This document shows, in pieces, positions 1-11,490 of a DNA stretch of 64,000 nucleotides (positions are counted from its first letter, which is position 1; each line of letters starts with the position of its first letter). The notes under the pieces are model-generated. The model did no database searches, was not told where the DNA came from, and worked only from the letters and a program-made list of their open reading frames with translations. The stretch is from Melastoma dodecandrum. Its lineage: Eukaryota > Streptophyta > Magnoliopsida > Myrtales > Melastomataceae. The stretch covers positions 1 through 64,000 of the forward strand of contig JARUPY010000469.1 of the NCBI GenBank assembly GCA_029817715.1. The letters are read 5' to 3'. The translations under genes and the position numbers were made by a program.

Positions 1-2
1 AA

Positions 3-369
3 ACACAGTCGATGAATTTGTCATGCCTTCCCCACTCTCTGACATTTTCTGAAGATGACAGCTTCTTTGAATGGGAAGAATCCCTGGCCAGCAAGGAACT
101 CTTGAAGCCAGAAATTATGCAAGGAAAATGGATTCCATTATCTGACCTACGAAGAAATCATACAAGCCCAAGTTCAAAACACAGATCCCAATCATGTCTA
201 CCAACTTCAATGCGCGCTCCATCATTACTCACAGAACAAGCCCAATTGGGACGAGCTAGCCCAAGAATTCCTGAGAATGGTTGATCTAGAAGATGAGAGC
301 CCAGGACCATCAGACACAGGCCCAGGAACTTCCTCCACTAATAAAAACGACGGTTCATTGACCCAATAA
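3..369 (+). pseudogene. C-terminal remnant of a pararetrovirus-like polyprotein
   Basis: The opening reading frame runs to about base 140, then the coding signal continues in another frame to a TAA at 367-369, so there is at least one frameshift. The acidic, Ser/Pro/Gly-rich end is followed by a promoter and, 1.1 kb on, by an initiator-tRNA-Met primer site. That order (polyprotein end, promoter, long leader, primer site) is the arrangement of integrated Caulimoviridae. It could also be the end of an LTR retroelement polyprotein, because no protease, RT or RNase H motif lies inside the window to settle it. The element starts upstream of the window. Confidence 0.45.
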
Positions 370-639
370 GATTATGATCCAGACCCACATGGCAAACGAC
401 CGAGGAAGGATTAGACAACACTGACGATATGAGATAAAGTAAAGATTCTTGAAGAATAAGGACGGCAATAGAAGATAATTAACTTTTGACAAAGGCGACA
501 CCCACCTTCTGACATTGAAGGACGATAAGATTCCTTCAAGATAAGGCGTCGGCAGAAAAATACGAGATAGCTTTAGCTTTCTAGCTTATAGACTTTTTTG
601 ACTTCTTTGTAAAAGATAGAAAAGGCAACGTGGCTTAAC

Positions 640-1810
640 CACAACCTAGTTTTTCTTCCTTCACTTTTGTGTATAAATACCTCCTCGATCTGAAGAGGAA
701 AGGAATAGCCGGAACCAAGTTTAGAAACAACAAACACTTTGAGCTTTCTCTATCCATGAGTTTCTAAGTTTCTCTAAGGGTAATAGCTGAGGCAGCGGTA
801 ATCTTAGTTCTCAACCTCTCTATCAAACTCTCTAACCTTCGATAAACCCAAAAACATCTAGAAAACCCCAAAACACCAAAAACATTCGAAAAAGCCCAGA
901 AAACCCAAATCTTTCTATCTGCATGTTATACAATGTTTTCCTTGCTTGAAAGTTATATTCTCTTGTGATATCTCTTTTATGATATGATTTATTCTACACT
1001 TTTAAGAAAGGTTTGTTTAAAGTATTGCTTTTAATTAAGAAGTCTCTGTTATACTGTAAAGCTACCAACTTCGCCCAAGAAGACCAATCGCCACTTAAGC
1101 CAGGAGGGCTGCCAAGCACCGGTAAAGGCTTTGATATTGGTAGTAGGTAGAAGCATGAGGTCTCCTTTGAGAAGGCAATACCGGTAGGCCTCCATTCCCA
1201 CAAAGCTGGAGAATCCGCCACAATCATATTCAAGAGTTTGTTATTAGAGAAACGGATCTTCATGCTTGGAAGCATCCGTCTTTTATCAAAAGTATCCAAC
1301 TCCGTATCCGACAGCTAAGTCTTTATATAGAATACAAATCTACTAAGTTCATCCTCAACCAGGTCAATTCTCTCATACATTATGATATAGAGTCCCATCC
1401 TGAGAAAAATTAGTTTTTTAGAGCCTTATCCTTTTTATGTTCTCAGAGGTTGGCAAAAACTTAAGAAGTATAGTCAATATAGGACTTATCTTCGTTGGTA
1501 TCTTAAGAAATGTTTGTATTTAAATTCTGTTTAAATCTTTCGCTGTGTATCCAAAGATATCTTGTATTCCTTTACCCTTGTATCTCTAGATCTTTTGTGT
1601 AATCGTGTATGTAAATGTCTTTAAGTCGTTTATGTAAATGTTTCTTGTATTGGAACTCTTGTTAAATCTTTCGCTGTATATTACTTTTGTGTCCATATCC
1701 TCTGTATTTATGTCCCTGTATGTCCAGGACATGTCTTATGTCTTCTGTATAAGAACTCTATAAAAACTCTGAGGTAGAAATGCAAACCCCCTCTTGGTAT
1801 CAGAGCCAAA
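640..1810 (+). promoter_or_regulatory. Promoter, leader and tRNA-Met primer site of the pararetrovirus-like element
   Basis: A TATA box (TATAAATA, 672-679) is followed by a purine-rich stretch and an AT-rich leader with no long plus-strand reading frame. At 1795-1806 lies TGGTATCAGAGC, the complement of the 3' end of initiator tRNA-Met, used by caulimovirids and by copia elements. The roughly 1.1-kb TATA-to-primer distance fits a caulimovirid leader or an LTR ending just before 1795. No clear LTR end (CA) abuts the primer site, which slightly favours the caulimovirid reading. Confidence 0.45.
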
Positions 1811-2600
1811 CTCGTTGCTTGTTTTCTTACTCTTTTTCGGATAGAGAGAGAGAAAGAGACTAAGTGCACTGCCAAAGGTTATTACCCTGCCTCATCAATA
1901 AACCATAAATATTATTATACATTAAATCCTAAAAATAAAACATTAAACCATAGGGATACCAAAAAAAACTAAATCATAAACCCTAAGCATTAGGCCCTGA
2001 ATCTTAAATATCAAACCCTGAACCATGAATGGTAAAAATTGAAGAGAACCCCATAAACTAAAATATGAACCTTAAATGTTCTTTTTAATTTTACAATTTA
2101 AATCATTAGCATTTTTAATGTTTATTGTAAGGGTTATTTAAGGAGCTTTAAAAGTTGCTTAATAAAGTAACCGTTGGATCAGTACTAGGAACATCCAAAT
2201 TGTGAAATTGACAGAAAGAAATTGACACTCTCAATTTCACTAGAATATCATAGTTCAAAACCACTCCTCCTTCTCCCTTATTATTTTCAAAATACAGAAG
2301 TTTTGTGTGTTTTGAAATCATGAGAAAGTTAGTACGCTTTTGTAAGTCCCAAATGTGGAATGAGTGTAATGAGTTGGATTCCGAGCTGGACTTGTTATAG
2401 AGAGCAGTCGAGGAGATTGTCACAAAAATAAAGGACGTGAGTGTTTGTTCGAGTGAGAGATCTCGAGCATATTTTAGTGATATATTTGTAAAAATGTAAT
2501 TTGATTTGGGTTCACTTATCCAGTTGTTAGCATGGTTATAAGAATATTAGTAATTCAACTAAAAGTAGTAATTGTAATTCCTTTTTTCTTTCTTTCGTTT
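1811..2600. other. AT-rich stretch without a recognised gene
   Basis: No coding signal is recognised. Between about 1900 and 2090 there are many degenerate telomere-like words (AAACCCTAA, TAAACCATAA, CCCTGAACC), too irregular to call an interstitial telomere array. A 91-codon minus-strand frame at 2148-2423 has no recognisable motif. Confidence 0.4.
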
Positions 2601-2642
2601 ACGAGGGTGCTTACATGATGAAACGACATCCTGGCAATTCTT

Positions 2643-3182
2643 GTCGAAGCTCAAAGAAAGTCGATAATGGAGCTGCGTCGATGGACTGGTGCAGTTTTGA
2701 TGCATGTTGATAGAAGAGCAATATCGATAGAAGGGGAATGTCGATGGAAACCCAGCTTCGATGATGGAAACGTCCAAGATGAGTGATTAACTGACAAAGG
2801 ATGATGCCGCTCCAGCGATGGGAGGTGCAGAAGATATTGTGTCGACGATTGGTATTACAATTAGATATGACATCAATTAGTGTTTTCAAGCATGTGTAGC
2901 AAATGTTTGACAATCATTAGATTAAGTACGTCTATAAATAGGACCAAGTTAGTCAGAAATAAAAGATAAACAATCATTCATTAACCCCGAAAGACTGGTT
3001 AGTTGTCAACTCGGTGTAAAGTTATTCGTGCAACTGCAAAGATGGGGCTGTAAGTACTTATTCTTAATATCATTGAAGTCTTTTCATTGTTAATTGTTTG
3101 TTTGATATTCTTGGCGACCATATTCCTTCAATCCACCCGTCTACATTTATATCACGACATGTTTTTGGCGACCACAGTGGGA
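2643..3182 (+). repeat. LTR end and primer site of a Tat-like gypsy element
   Basis: A TATA box (CTATAAATAGG near 2932) lies about 225 bp before an LTR-type end at 3159 (CACGACA). The end is followed by TTGGCGACCACAGTGGGA (3165-3182), a primer site of the TGGCG..TGTGGGA type known from Tat/Athila-related gypsy elements. The 5' edge is uncertain: a TGTCG word at 2643 mirrors the CGACA end and would give a 517-bp LTR. No matching 3' LTR was found. Confidence 0.6.
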
Positions 3183-3199
3183 GTCATAAACGAGTTTCG

Positions 3200-3930
3200 T
3201 GTGAAAACGCAGAATGCAAACCACCCGAAATGAGACAAAAAATGGTTGACGCTCACGGTGATTCAAAGGCAAACTCTATGGCAGGCCAGAATAATCATCG
3301 TAGTGCCGTCGGATTGGGTAACAGAATGGCTAGGGCCTTGGACAACAAAATGTCCTGGCACAAGGGCAAAATGATCCTCCTATGGGGATAGTCCCACTAA
3401 GCCAATCGGAGACCGTCCCTTTGGATGTGTTTCTGCAGGTGCATACAAAGTATCAGGAGAATTTCCTTTAACTTCATAGACAAGTTCAGGGTCTCACTAC
3501 AAGGATCGACACTCAATACTCTCCCGAACCTATAATCAGGAGAGCGACGATAAAGGAGGGGATACGCAGGGTAGGTTTCAATGATGAGGCTGTCTAAGAT
3601 GATGCCCCTCCTACACAGGATTACTGTCGACCCGGATCAAGCAAGTCGCATATTCCGCCAGACAATCAAGGTGACATCATTACACCTGATCGACCATTTC
3701 ATTATGATAATGATTTTGTCAATTTAGACGATAATGGCTAGGAAAATTACAGGCCACAGGCATATGCGCCCCCTCATCGTCGACGAGAAAGTTTTTATAC
3801 TCGATCAATAGTCGACAATCCTAATCGAATCCCGCTTGTAGAAGGTCAACTCTCGATGAGGAACCTTTTTAGTGAAGTCCCGAGAAATGTACCCACCTTC
3901 TCTCCAGAGAGCTCAAATTTGTTGTCTTCT
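3200..3930 (+). pseudogene. Decayed gag of the Tat-like gypsy element
   Basis: Directly after the primer site, broken frames encode a polar, Pro/Arg-rich protein with no membrane segments, as expected for the N-terminal part of a gypsy gag. The frames are interrupted by stops near 3388, 3470, 3596 and 3740, and coding signal ends near 3930. No protease, RT or integrase follows, so the element is truncated here. The assignment rests on position after the LTR and primer site more than on motif identity. Confidence 0.5.
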
Positions 3931-4399
3931 ATTTACCACTAATTATCTAACCCCTTTCACTTCCTAAACATCACCCCAAGTCATGACAACTCTACAGAAA
4001 AACAATATCATCCTCTATATTTATGTTCATCCATCTCGCAAATTAATCATTTAAGAGCCGCAACGATATTGTGAAAAGACAAGATAAATAACATCGTTTA
4101 TATTAAATTCTTCTTTAAGATTTTAACTACAATTGTGGTGAACAAGAACAAGAAACTTCAATTATGGACGATTCACATCTCATGGTAATGATATCAAATA
4201 TGTGTCGATACTTCTCTTGTTTATACTGAAACTACTTTTGTATGGCTTCCTTAGTCCTATCCAAAAGCTTCATACTTACTCACACATATATAGGTGTACA
4301 TTGTCATCTTCTTTTTATTATCCATTAGTAAAAAGAAACGTAATCAATTGATTCATCACATTCGGTATGCATAATGATATATTTCAAAAAAATAATTTC

Positions 4400-5600
4400 A
4401 AGACAACGTGACATGCCCTCCATCATTTTGGAATATATCACATTACTATAATGTAAGCATCTTTCTCGCAAAAAATTTTGAACAAATGAAGCATCTACAA
4501 TGTTAAAAACATAGTTACAAATTGAGTAACTTCACATAACAGTAACTCTCTTTTCTGGATATGGCCTCTCATAAAGTTAAGCATTGCAGTAAGTTTGCAT
4601 AATAATCCAACCAAATATATTGCAAATTCATATTATGGTTGTAGCTGCGCAACATGTTTATTACATTTTCTATCCGGTAGAAGATTTCGTATTCAAAGAA
4701 AAAAGTTAGAACTATGTAATATAACTTATCGACTATGAAGTATACGAGCACGTACAAGAATGAATACCTAAAACAAAGTTAGCTCCATCGGTAATGACTT
4801 ATATGACGTTCTTCTCCGTAACATTTTTCATAAAAATTGTCTAATAATTTCTTTTCAACTTTTTTGAATTCAAGTTCCTTAAAATAATTCACAAGAATAT
4901 TAACCAAAGTTTGCGAGTTTCGATCTACCCAACCACCTAACATAATGGAACCATTGCATTTGGTCATGCCTTCATATATAATCCTTGTTCAAATCTTTTG
5001 TATTCCATTCCCATCGGAAGACGATACAACTTATAACAAATAGGAAGCCTCATATTCGAACCATATTTTCATATTTACTGGATTGCCCTTTCGCATGTTT
5101 CGTTATCACAAGCATCAACAATAATCACAATGCGCTTAACGAGCTTAATCTATCCTAATTTTTTTTGATAGATGACCAACCATTGTACATCTTTTTCTTC
5201 AGTTTCATCATCTATATGAAACTAATCAACGGCAAGGAAAGACATATCACTAGTGACATAATATTTGAGTATATGTTTCGCTTCATATAACTTTGAATTC
5301 CATAGTAATTTTATAAGCATTTCTTTGCAAGTGATGACATTCTTGAATTTTTCAAGTTTATGCTGTTTGATATTCGATCTATTAGCGTGATCCTTTTATT
5401 ATTTGACGAAGTTTGTCACATCCATTGACGAGGACATATGGAACATTTAACCAAAATCAAAAAAGAAAATAACTATTTTGATAACTTATATGATGAAACA
5501 GTAAATAAGGTTTAGACAAGAATTTGACCAATACCGTCTTTGATGCCAGGATCAAGATGTCCGATGTTGAATGCTCAAAGTTGCATTCCCTCAACTCTCA
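4400..5600 (-). pseudogene. hAT-family transposase (DUF659 type), decayed
   Basis: Read on the minus strand, fragments in different frames follow the order of plant DUF659 hAT transposases. Near 5580 there is a HLDPG..DG word like the start of the BED finger region. Near 5080-4990 there is a KYGSNMR/KPP-like stretch. At about 4950-4900 the block GSIMLGGWVDRNSQTLVNIL is the family's 'GCSIMSDGWTDRRGRTLINFL' region, with the first catalytic Asp changed. Near 4800 lies VITDGANFV (family 'VVTDNASNYV'), and near 4540-4480 RELLLCEVTQFVTMFLTL (family 'RELxRPAVTRFATxFLTL'). Many stops and frameshifts make it non-functional. Terminal inverted repeats were not identified. Confidence 0.75.
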
Positions 5601-5731
5601 ATTATTGACTTGTGTCCTCATTCTTATTATACGCACTCTTAGAAACAGCCATGTCTCAATTCTCGACCAGTAGACGCTGGAGAGACCACCTAAACTAGGA
5701 ATATGGATGAACATCAATAAAGAAGGGGAAT

Positions 5732-5996
5732 ATGACGTGGAGTAACACAAAAAAAAAGAGAAATCACATAAAAGCTAGTATAAAAAACTTGGACCGAATG
5801 ATTATGATGAAGAAAAACAATAGAAGAATTATAAAATTGGTAAGAAAACATCAAAAAATTCTAAAATTTAGAATTTATTCTCGCTTGTATGCCAAATGAG
5901 TTATTAGTACTATAAGAAATCTAAAAGAAATTTAATATGGTCTTTCTAGGGTGTTTCTAATATCATAAAATCTAAAAAATATTATGCTCCTACATC
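5732..5996 (+). repeat. Diverged copia-type solo LTR
   Basis: The sequence begins TGACGTGGAGTAAC and ends TTATGCTCCTACATCA. It resembles the well-delimited solo LTR at 36616-36863: both share GAGAAATCACA near the start and ATAAAATCTAAAAA followed by TGCTCCT.CATCA at the end. No target duplication is clear. Confidence 0.5.
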
Positions 5997-6054
5997 ATTT
6001 ATCCAGGTTTTGGTTTTTGGGGCCCGCGGCACTGACTAGACTTGGGGTGAAAAC

Positions 6055-6285
6055 TGAACGAATTCAAATGAGAAAGACAATGATCGGTTGCCATTACATA
6101 GTGAGTTTTAGGGAGTATTTATATACTCCAAGAAAGAAGACAAAATACGAATTTGAACGAAAAAAATCTTCAATGTTGGCTGTCGTCTCCCATTGTGTCG
6201 GCCATGCTGGTGTGCAAGGATCAAAGGGTAGCGGTTGTGTGCTGAGGCATTAATGCAGAGATGCATGGATGAAGATCCACTAACA
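6055..6285 (-). repeat. 3' LTR of the copia element
   Basis: This 231-bp repeat matches 10664-10893 over its full length with scattered substitutions and small indels. It includes the GTGTGCTGAGGCATTAATGC block near one end and GTGAGTTTTAGGGAGTATTT in the middle. Confidence 0.95.
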
Positions 6286-7617
6286 TGCCCCCTCAATCTC
6301 ATGCATCGTCTGAAGCGTGAGATTGTGACGTTGGTCCTCGAAGTGCGATCCCAAGAGATTCTTGGTGAGAACGTCTGCTCTTTGCTGTTTGGTAGATACA
6401 TACCGAACAATGACCTCTCCGAGGATCGCCTTTTCCCAGACAAAATGGTAATCAAGATCCACACGTTTGGTATGGTCATGCTGAATGGGATTGTCGGCAA
6501 GATTGGTAGCTCCGAGGTTGTCGCAAACCCTAGCATTGGCCAAGATAGCTGTTGTTGGAGTTCATCAGCCAAGTAGGAAAGCCATGTTGTTTCGGCGACG
6601 GCATATACAAGTGCTCGATACTCAGCTTCGGTGTAACTGCGAGAGACGGTGGGTTATTTCTTCGAGCACCACGAGATGAGATTTGTGCCATGGAAGATGG
6701 CATAGCCAGTTGTGGAACGTCTGGTGGAGGGGCAGCCGGCCCAGTCCGCATTAGCATATGTTGTTAGAGAGGTAGGGGATGTGGCGGAGAGGGGCAGTCC
6801 AATGTGGATGGTGTCGTTGATGTAACGAAGAACCCGTTTGGCAGGCTGCAAGTGGATGTCATAAGGACAATGCATATATTGACTTAATTGATTTACCGCA
6901 TAGGTGATATCTGGTCGAGTAAGCGTTAGGTATTGGAGGCCACCAACAATTTCGCGAAAGGTAATGGGATGCGAAAGCGGTGGGCGGACGGAGTCGAAGG
7001 GGTATGATCGTTTTGGGAGTGGAGTGCAGGCTGGTTTGGATTGGTGCATGTTGTTTTGCTGGAGCAAAGTTCGCGCATAGTGTTCTTGAGAAAGAAAGAT
7101 GCCAATGGGGATTCAACGAACCTGAATGTTGAGAAAGTGGTGAAGATCGCTGAGATTCTTCATGGCAAACTGAGCGGACAATTGTGATATGACATTAGTG
7201 AGGAGAGAGGCGTTGATGCCGGTGAGGACAATATCGTCACATACAAGAGGGGGATGAGAATATCAGATTGTTGCATGAGGATGAACATGGAGGAATCAAC
7301 TCAACTTTGCTGAAAGTCGAGTGACATGAGGAAGTTGCTGAAGCGTTGAAACCATGCGTGTGGTGCTTGTTTGAGGCCGTATAGAGATTTGTGTAGGCGA
7401 AAAACGTGAGTGGGAAAACGAGGATGAGTGAAGCCGGGAGGTTGTTCATGAAGACAAGTTCATAAAGGTGTCCGTGAAAGAAGGCGTTTTTGATATCTAG
7501 CTGTCAGATGGGCCACTGACGAGAGACAGTTATGGAGAGGACAAAGCGGATGGTGGTTGGCTTAATGACGGGGCTGAAGGTCTCATGATAGTCGATGTCG
7601 ACACGCTGAGTGAAGCC
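6280..7617 (-). pseudogene. copia reverse transcriptase core and RNase H, broken
   Basis: Fragments in three frames cover the rest of RVT_2: an [13 protein letters not shown] block near 7575, PPGFTHP/LYGLKQAPHAW near 7430-7370, and the catalytic loop near 7230, read LVCDDIVLTG, where the usual Y(V/A)DD is altered to VCDD. RNase H follows: NADWAGCPSTRRSTTGY near 6720, EAEYRAL near 6620, and the terminal block VWEKAILGEVIVRYVSTKQQ with ADVLTKNL. Several frameshifts make it inactive. Confidence 0.85.
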
Positions 7618-8860
7618 TTAGGCAACGAGGCGAGCTTTGTGACGCTCGATGCTGCTGTTGGGGCGAAGCTTCAGCTTGAAGGTCCATTTGTTGCCGATGA
7701 TGTTTTGTGAGGTGTGTGGTGGGACAAGAGTCCATGTGCCATTAGCAAGAAGAGAGTTGAATTCATCGACCATTGCGACTCGCCAGGTAGCGTGTTGAGA
7801 AGCCTGACAGAAGGAGGTGGGGGTGCTGATTGGGCTTTGAGTGTGGAGACTAATGATTTTACGAGGTTGGTGAATGCCGGCCTTTCGCGGGTCACCATAA
7901 GATGAATGTTGAGTGGAGTTACGTTTGCGGGTAATGGGGGTGATGGAGGACCTGATTTGAGGCTGGGGATTGGATGGTGCATGGATAGTCGGCGGAGGTG
8001 AGGGCAGGGCTGGATGGTGGGGTTGTGTAGGGATTGGTGAAGGGAATGTATGGGTCGGTGAGGCTGGTAAGAGAAGGAGGGTGGTGATGAGATCAGAGGT
8101 ATCCTGGTTGGGAGAGGTGGATGAGGAAGTGAGGGAGGTGCAGGGAAAGGTTGTTTCATGGAAGAGAACATGCAGCATATAGACTCGTCCGCTAGTCGGA
8201 TCAAGGCAGCGGTAACCTTTATGGTTTCCAGAGCAACCGATGAAGATACATGCTGTGGATCGAGGAGCAAGTTTTTTTGCAGAGTGGTGGCCAAGGTTTG
8301 GATAGCATAGGCATCCAAAGACACGAAGAATGGAGTAATCGGGCCGATATCGATAGAGAGTGGCGTAAGGGGATTGAAATTGGAGGGAGGATGAGGGTAA
8401 GCGATTGATGGTGTAGATAGCCGTCAAAACAACATCTACCCAAAAAGAGGTTGGTAATTGGGCATGAAGTCGGATAGTACGAGCAAGGTCGTTGATGTGA
8501 CGATGTTTCCTTTCGACAATCCCATTTTGTTGAGGGGTGTATGGACAGGATAGTTGGAAGGCAGTACCGTTGAGGGATAAGAAGTGGGTGAACTCGAGGT
8601 TGACGTCTTTGCCACCACCATCAGAGTGAAATGTTTGAATCATTGCTGAAAAATGGTTTTGAACGAGGTGAAACAAATGTTTGAAGGTGGTCAAAACTTC
8701 ACTTTTCGATGTAGAGGAAAAACCCATGAGTACTGAGAAAAATCATTGACAAAAAGGACATAATATTGAAAGCCTAAGTTTAATTTTATCGGGGACCGCC
8801 AAACATCCGAATGAGTAATAGAAAATGGGGTGGTGGCTCGAGACTGCGAGGGGGAAAAGG
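7618..8860 (-). pseudogene. copia integrase and start of reverse transcriptase
   Basis: The 369-codon frame from 8727 carries the second integrase Asp (FHSDGGG) and the glutamate block YTPQQNGIVERKHRH of the DDE core. The copia post-integrase block FGCLCYPNL follows, then a long Pro/Ser-rich linker, then the start of the RVT_2 domain (TWRVAMVDEFNSLLANGTW and NKWTFKLKLRPN). The first Asp block (HSDVWRSP) is in an upstream frame near 8800, so a frameshift separates it. The frame ends at a stop just after KARLVA. Confidence 0.85.
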
Positions 8861-8878
8861 AAAGTCGGGTTGTTTTAC

Positions 8879-9895
8879 TTATGCAGCCGGAGTGGCAAGG
8901 AGCCTGAGTGGATTGGGATGAAGAGGGAATGCAACCAGCCTGTCGTAGTTGTCGAAGGACTTCAGCATTAGGGTGACATAGGCGGGCATGCCATGTGGCG
9001 GAGAGGTAAACTTGAGCAATAAGGGCTCTAGGGGGCTAATGGCTGAAGTGGGACCGGGGTAGAGAGGATCGGTAGTGCGGCGTCGGAGGAAAGTTTTGCC
9101 CGTCAAATGATCCTTGACAAGAAAATGAGTGACGTTAAAACTAACAACACAGTCATTGTCTAGACAGAGTTTGTGAATGAAGAGAAGGTTATGGCTTAGA
9201 GTCAGAACATGAAGAATATTGATGAATTTTAGGTTTCGATGGGGAGTTGATACTGTTAAGTTTCCAGTGTGTGCAATTGGCATAGAGGAGTCGTTTCCTA
9301 CAAAAACATGATTAGAACCAGTATAGGGGGGGAGAGAGTGAAGGATATTGGGATCAAAGATCATTTGATGAGTGGCGCCCGAGTCTGGATACCAGATGGC
9401 ATCATTAGTTTCGCCGAGAGAGAGGGCAGCAAAAGTCTGTGGAACATCGGCGAGAACTTGATTGTAACGTTGGTAGCAAGTGGTGGCGGAGTGTTCGGGT
9501 TTGCTGCATATCTGACATTCGGATAGTTTGCGGCTCCAATCGCCTGGGGTAGGAAAGGGGACATTTCCGGGGGGGCGATGAGCATGGTTGGTGGGATGAT
9601 AAGGTCGTCGAGGGGGGGTTGGGAGAAGGGGAGGGAGAGTGCAGGGTGTGGTGAATGAGGATGGATCGTGAACTCCGTCAGGGCGATGAGGTGGGGGAAA
9701 AGGCGACTGCGACCTGGATTCGTGTGGGAAGTAGTAGTGGAATAGAAGGTCATCGGCGGTGGTAGGGCGTCTTTGTCTTCCTGTTGTTTGAGCCGCTGTG
9801 AGTGAGGAGATTTGCATGAAGCTGGTCAAAGGTAAGCCCGGTGACGACATAGGAGAGGGTTGTGACAAGGGTGTTGTACGCATGAGGAAGACCAC
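8879..9895 (-). pseudogene. copia nucleocapsid finger and protease region
   Basis: A 338-codon frame holds the zinc knuckle CQICSKPEHSATTC (C-x2-C-x4-H-x4-C) and, about 50 residues on, the aspartic protease motif WYPDSGATHQM (D-S-G-A). After about 290 residues the true coding signal shifts frame: the gag-pre-integrase block (HARLCHPN..) lies in another frame near 8980-8940. The region is therefore frameshifted before the integrase. Confidence 0.85.
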
Positions 9896-10548
9896 GTAAG
9901 GTGTAGGTAATGAGTTCCGGGGTTGGGATGGCTTTTCCGATGGAGCTCAACTGATCCGTGGTGGTTTTCAGATCCTGTATATAAGTGGACATCGACTGAG
10001 TAGTGAGACGAAGGTTGAGGAGACGTTCCCGAAGCTCAAGTTCTCTAGCCATTGTGTTTTCGAGGAACCGACTACGAATGGTTGACCAAATGTCATAGGC
10101 CGGGAGATTTTCATAGATGGCAAGAAGTGAGGCACGAACTGAGTGGTTGGTTTTGAGCTAGTTTGCGTAGGAGGGATTGACTATTGGGGGACCGTTGGGA
10201 GTGGGGAGGTTTGGTGATGGTGCTCGAAGTGTGTCATCGACATACATGAAGAGATCAGTGGAGATTAAATAAGATGTCATAAGAGACAACCAGAGCTGGT
10301 AGTTGTCGGAGAGAGTTTAACAGTGATGAGATTAGTGACGGTGTGTAGAGAGGTAGTGTTGTGGGGTACAAACATATTAGAGGACACGGTGGGAGATGTG
10401 GCAGTATGATCGGGGACTATGAGAGGAGGGGGAAAATGATTGGAGTTGGGAAGAGGGAAGAGAAGTAGTGGTGCTGACAGGGAGAGATATTCCAGGTAGA
10501 TTGTTGTGGGTGGGAGGCGGGATATCCACTGAGGATCAATGGTGAGCT
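9750..10548 (-). pseudogene. copia gag (UBN2-type), frameshifted
   Basis: A start codon at 10548 opens the gag. The frame breaks several times before the intact 100-codon stretch at 10052-9750. Visible landmarks are a 'NYQLW..L..SYL' block near 10290 (family 'NYxxWxxQ') and the helical LELRERLLNL..QSMSTYIQDLK segment at the head of the intact stretch, both typical of UBN2/gag-polypeptide domains of plant copia elements. It would build the virus-like particle. Confidence 0.8.
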
Positions 10549-10663
10549 TTGTTTGCCATGTTGAGCTGAGAACAGGGGTTGGAAAAGGAGAAAAGAGGGG
10601 GGAGGGAGAGAAAGAAGAGTTTAAGAGTGGGGAACAGAATCAGGTTTTAGGCTCTTGATAACA

Positions 10664-10893
10664 TGAACGAATTCGGATGAGAAAGAGAATGATCGATTGT
10701 CATTACAGAGTGAGTTTTAGGGAGTATTTATAGATTTCAGGAAAGAAGATTAAATACAGATTAGAACGAAAACAGTCTTCAATGCTGGCTGTTGTATCCC
10801 ATTGTGTCCGCCACGCTGGTGTGCGAAGATCAATGTGCAACGGTTGTGTGCTGAGGCATTAATGCAAAGATGCATGATGAAGATCCACTAACA
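10664..10893 (-). repeat. 5' LTR of the copia element
   Basis: This is the partner of 6055-6285. On the minus strand it starts at 10893 with TGTTAG and ends at 10664 with TTCA, directly before the primer site. The visible divergence between the two LTRs means the insertion is not recent. Confidence 0.95.
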
Positions 10894-11328
10894 AAAACGA
10901 GTCGAACTGATATCGAACCGTTCCAGGTTCAAGCCCGGCTCGATAACAGAAATGCAAAGCTCGAATTCGGCTCGAGCTCGATCGAGCCTAGAAACTGAAG
11001 CTCGAGCTCAGCTCGGTCCAATTTTAGGGAACTCAAGCTCGACTTGATAGGCTCGAATATAGGTCGAGCCTAAACTTAAATGGACAACTCGAACTCGGCT
11101 CCAATATAAGCTCAGTAGGCTCGCCTCGTTGGACTTGAACTCAGCTCAACAAAATAAAAAATAACAACACACTGCAAGCGTGTTTACAAGGTAAAACGAC
11201 ATTTTGGGCAAGGTCGAGCCTAACATCAATGATACCATATGTAACAGCAAGCCTAGAGAGAAACGCCATCGATGATGGTGAACTCCATGGTTCGTCGATG
11301 GACATCCTGGACAGCATCGACAGCTGAC

Positions 11329-11490
11329 GTAGAAGCAGCTCCATTGACGGCTGGCGTAGAAGCAGTTCCATCGACGAATGGCGTAGAAGCAGCACCATTG
11401 ACGACAAGCGTAGAAGTAGTTCCATCGACGGATGGCGTAGAAGCAGCACCATCGACGGCCGGCGTAGAAGCAGGTACCATCTAAGGGTGT
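11329..11490. repeat. 27-bp minisatellite, six imperfect copies
   Basis: GTAGAAG(C/T)AG recurs at 11329, 11356, 11383, 11410, 11437 and 11464, an exact 27-bp spacing. As the unit is a multiple of three and lacks stops, it stays open on both strands (9-residue repeats such as VEAAPLTAG). This explains several overlapping frames here, and no real gene is implied. Confidence 0.9.

Larger units (their letters stand above)
6055..10893 (-). mobile_element. Complete but decayed Ty1/copia element
   Basis: Two LTRs of about 230 bp bound it, in minus orientation. The 5-bp target duplication AAAAC is intact (6050-6054 and 10894-10898). The LTRs start TGTTAGTGG and end ..CGTTCA. After the 5' LTR comes a primer site like initiator tRNA-Met (reverse complement of 10649-10663, TGTTATCAAGAGCC). 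A purine tract (TGAGGGGGCA, minus strand) precedes the 3' LTR. The internal order gag, protease, integrase, RT, RNase H defines Ty1/copia. Short LTRs and the 4.84-kb length suggest an Ale/Retrofit- or Ivana-like lineage (inference). Confidence 0.93.

Noticed and set aside
994..1299. 101-codon minus-strand frame in the pararetrovirus-like leader
   Set aside because: No recognisable domain and antisense to the presumed leader transcript; could be chance.
6235..6576. Plus-strand frames overlapping the copia RNase H region
   Set aside because: They are antisense shadows of the minus-strand polyprotein. The minus strand carries the recognisable RNase H and C-terminal copia motifs.
7714..8182. Gly/Val-rich plus-strand frames at about 7.7-8.2 kb
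   Set aside because: Antisense of the Pro/Ser-rich linker of the copia polyprotein; no motif of their own.
10920..10945. tRNA-like B-box word (GGTTCAAGCCCGG)
   Set aside because: No acceptor stem, D arm or anticodon arm can be folded around it. The word belongs to the GAGCTCG-rich hAT sub-terminal repeats.
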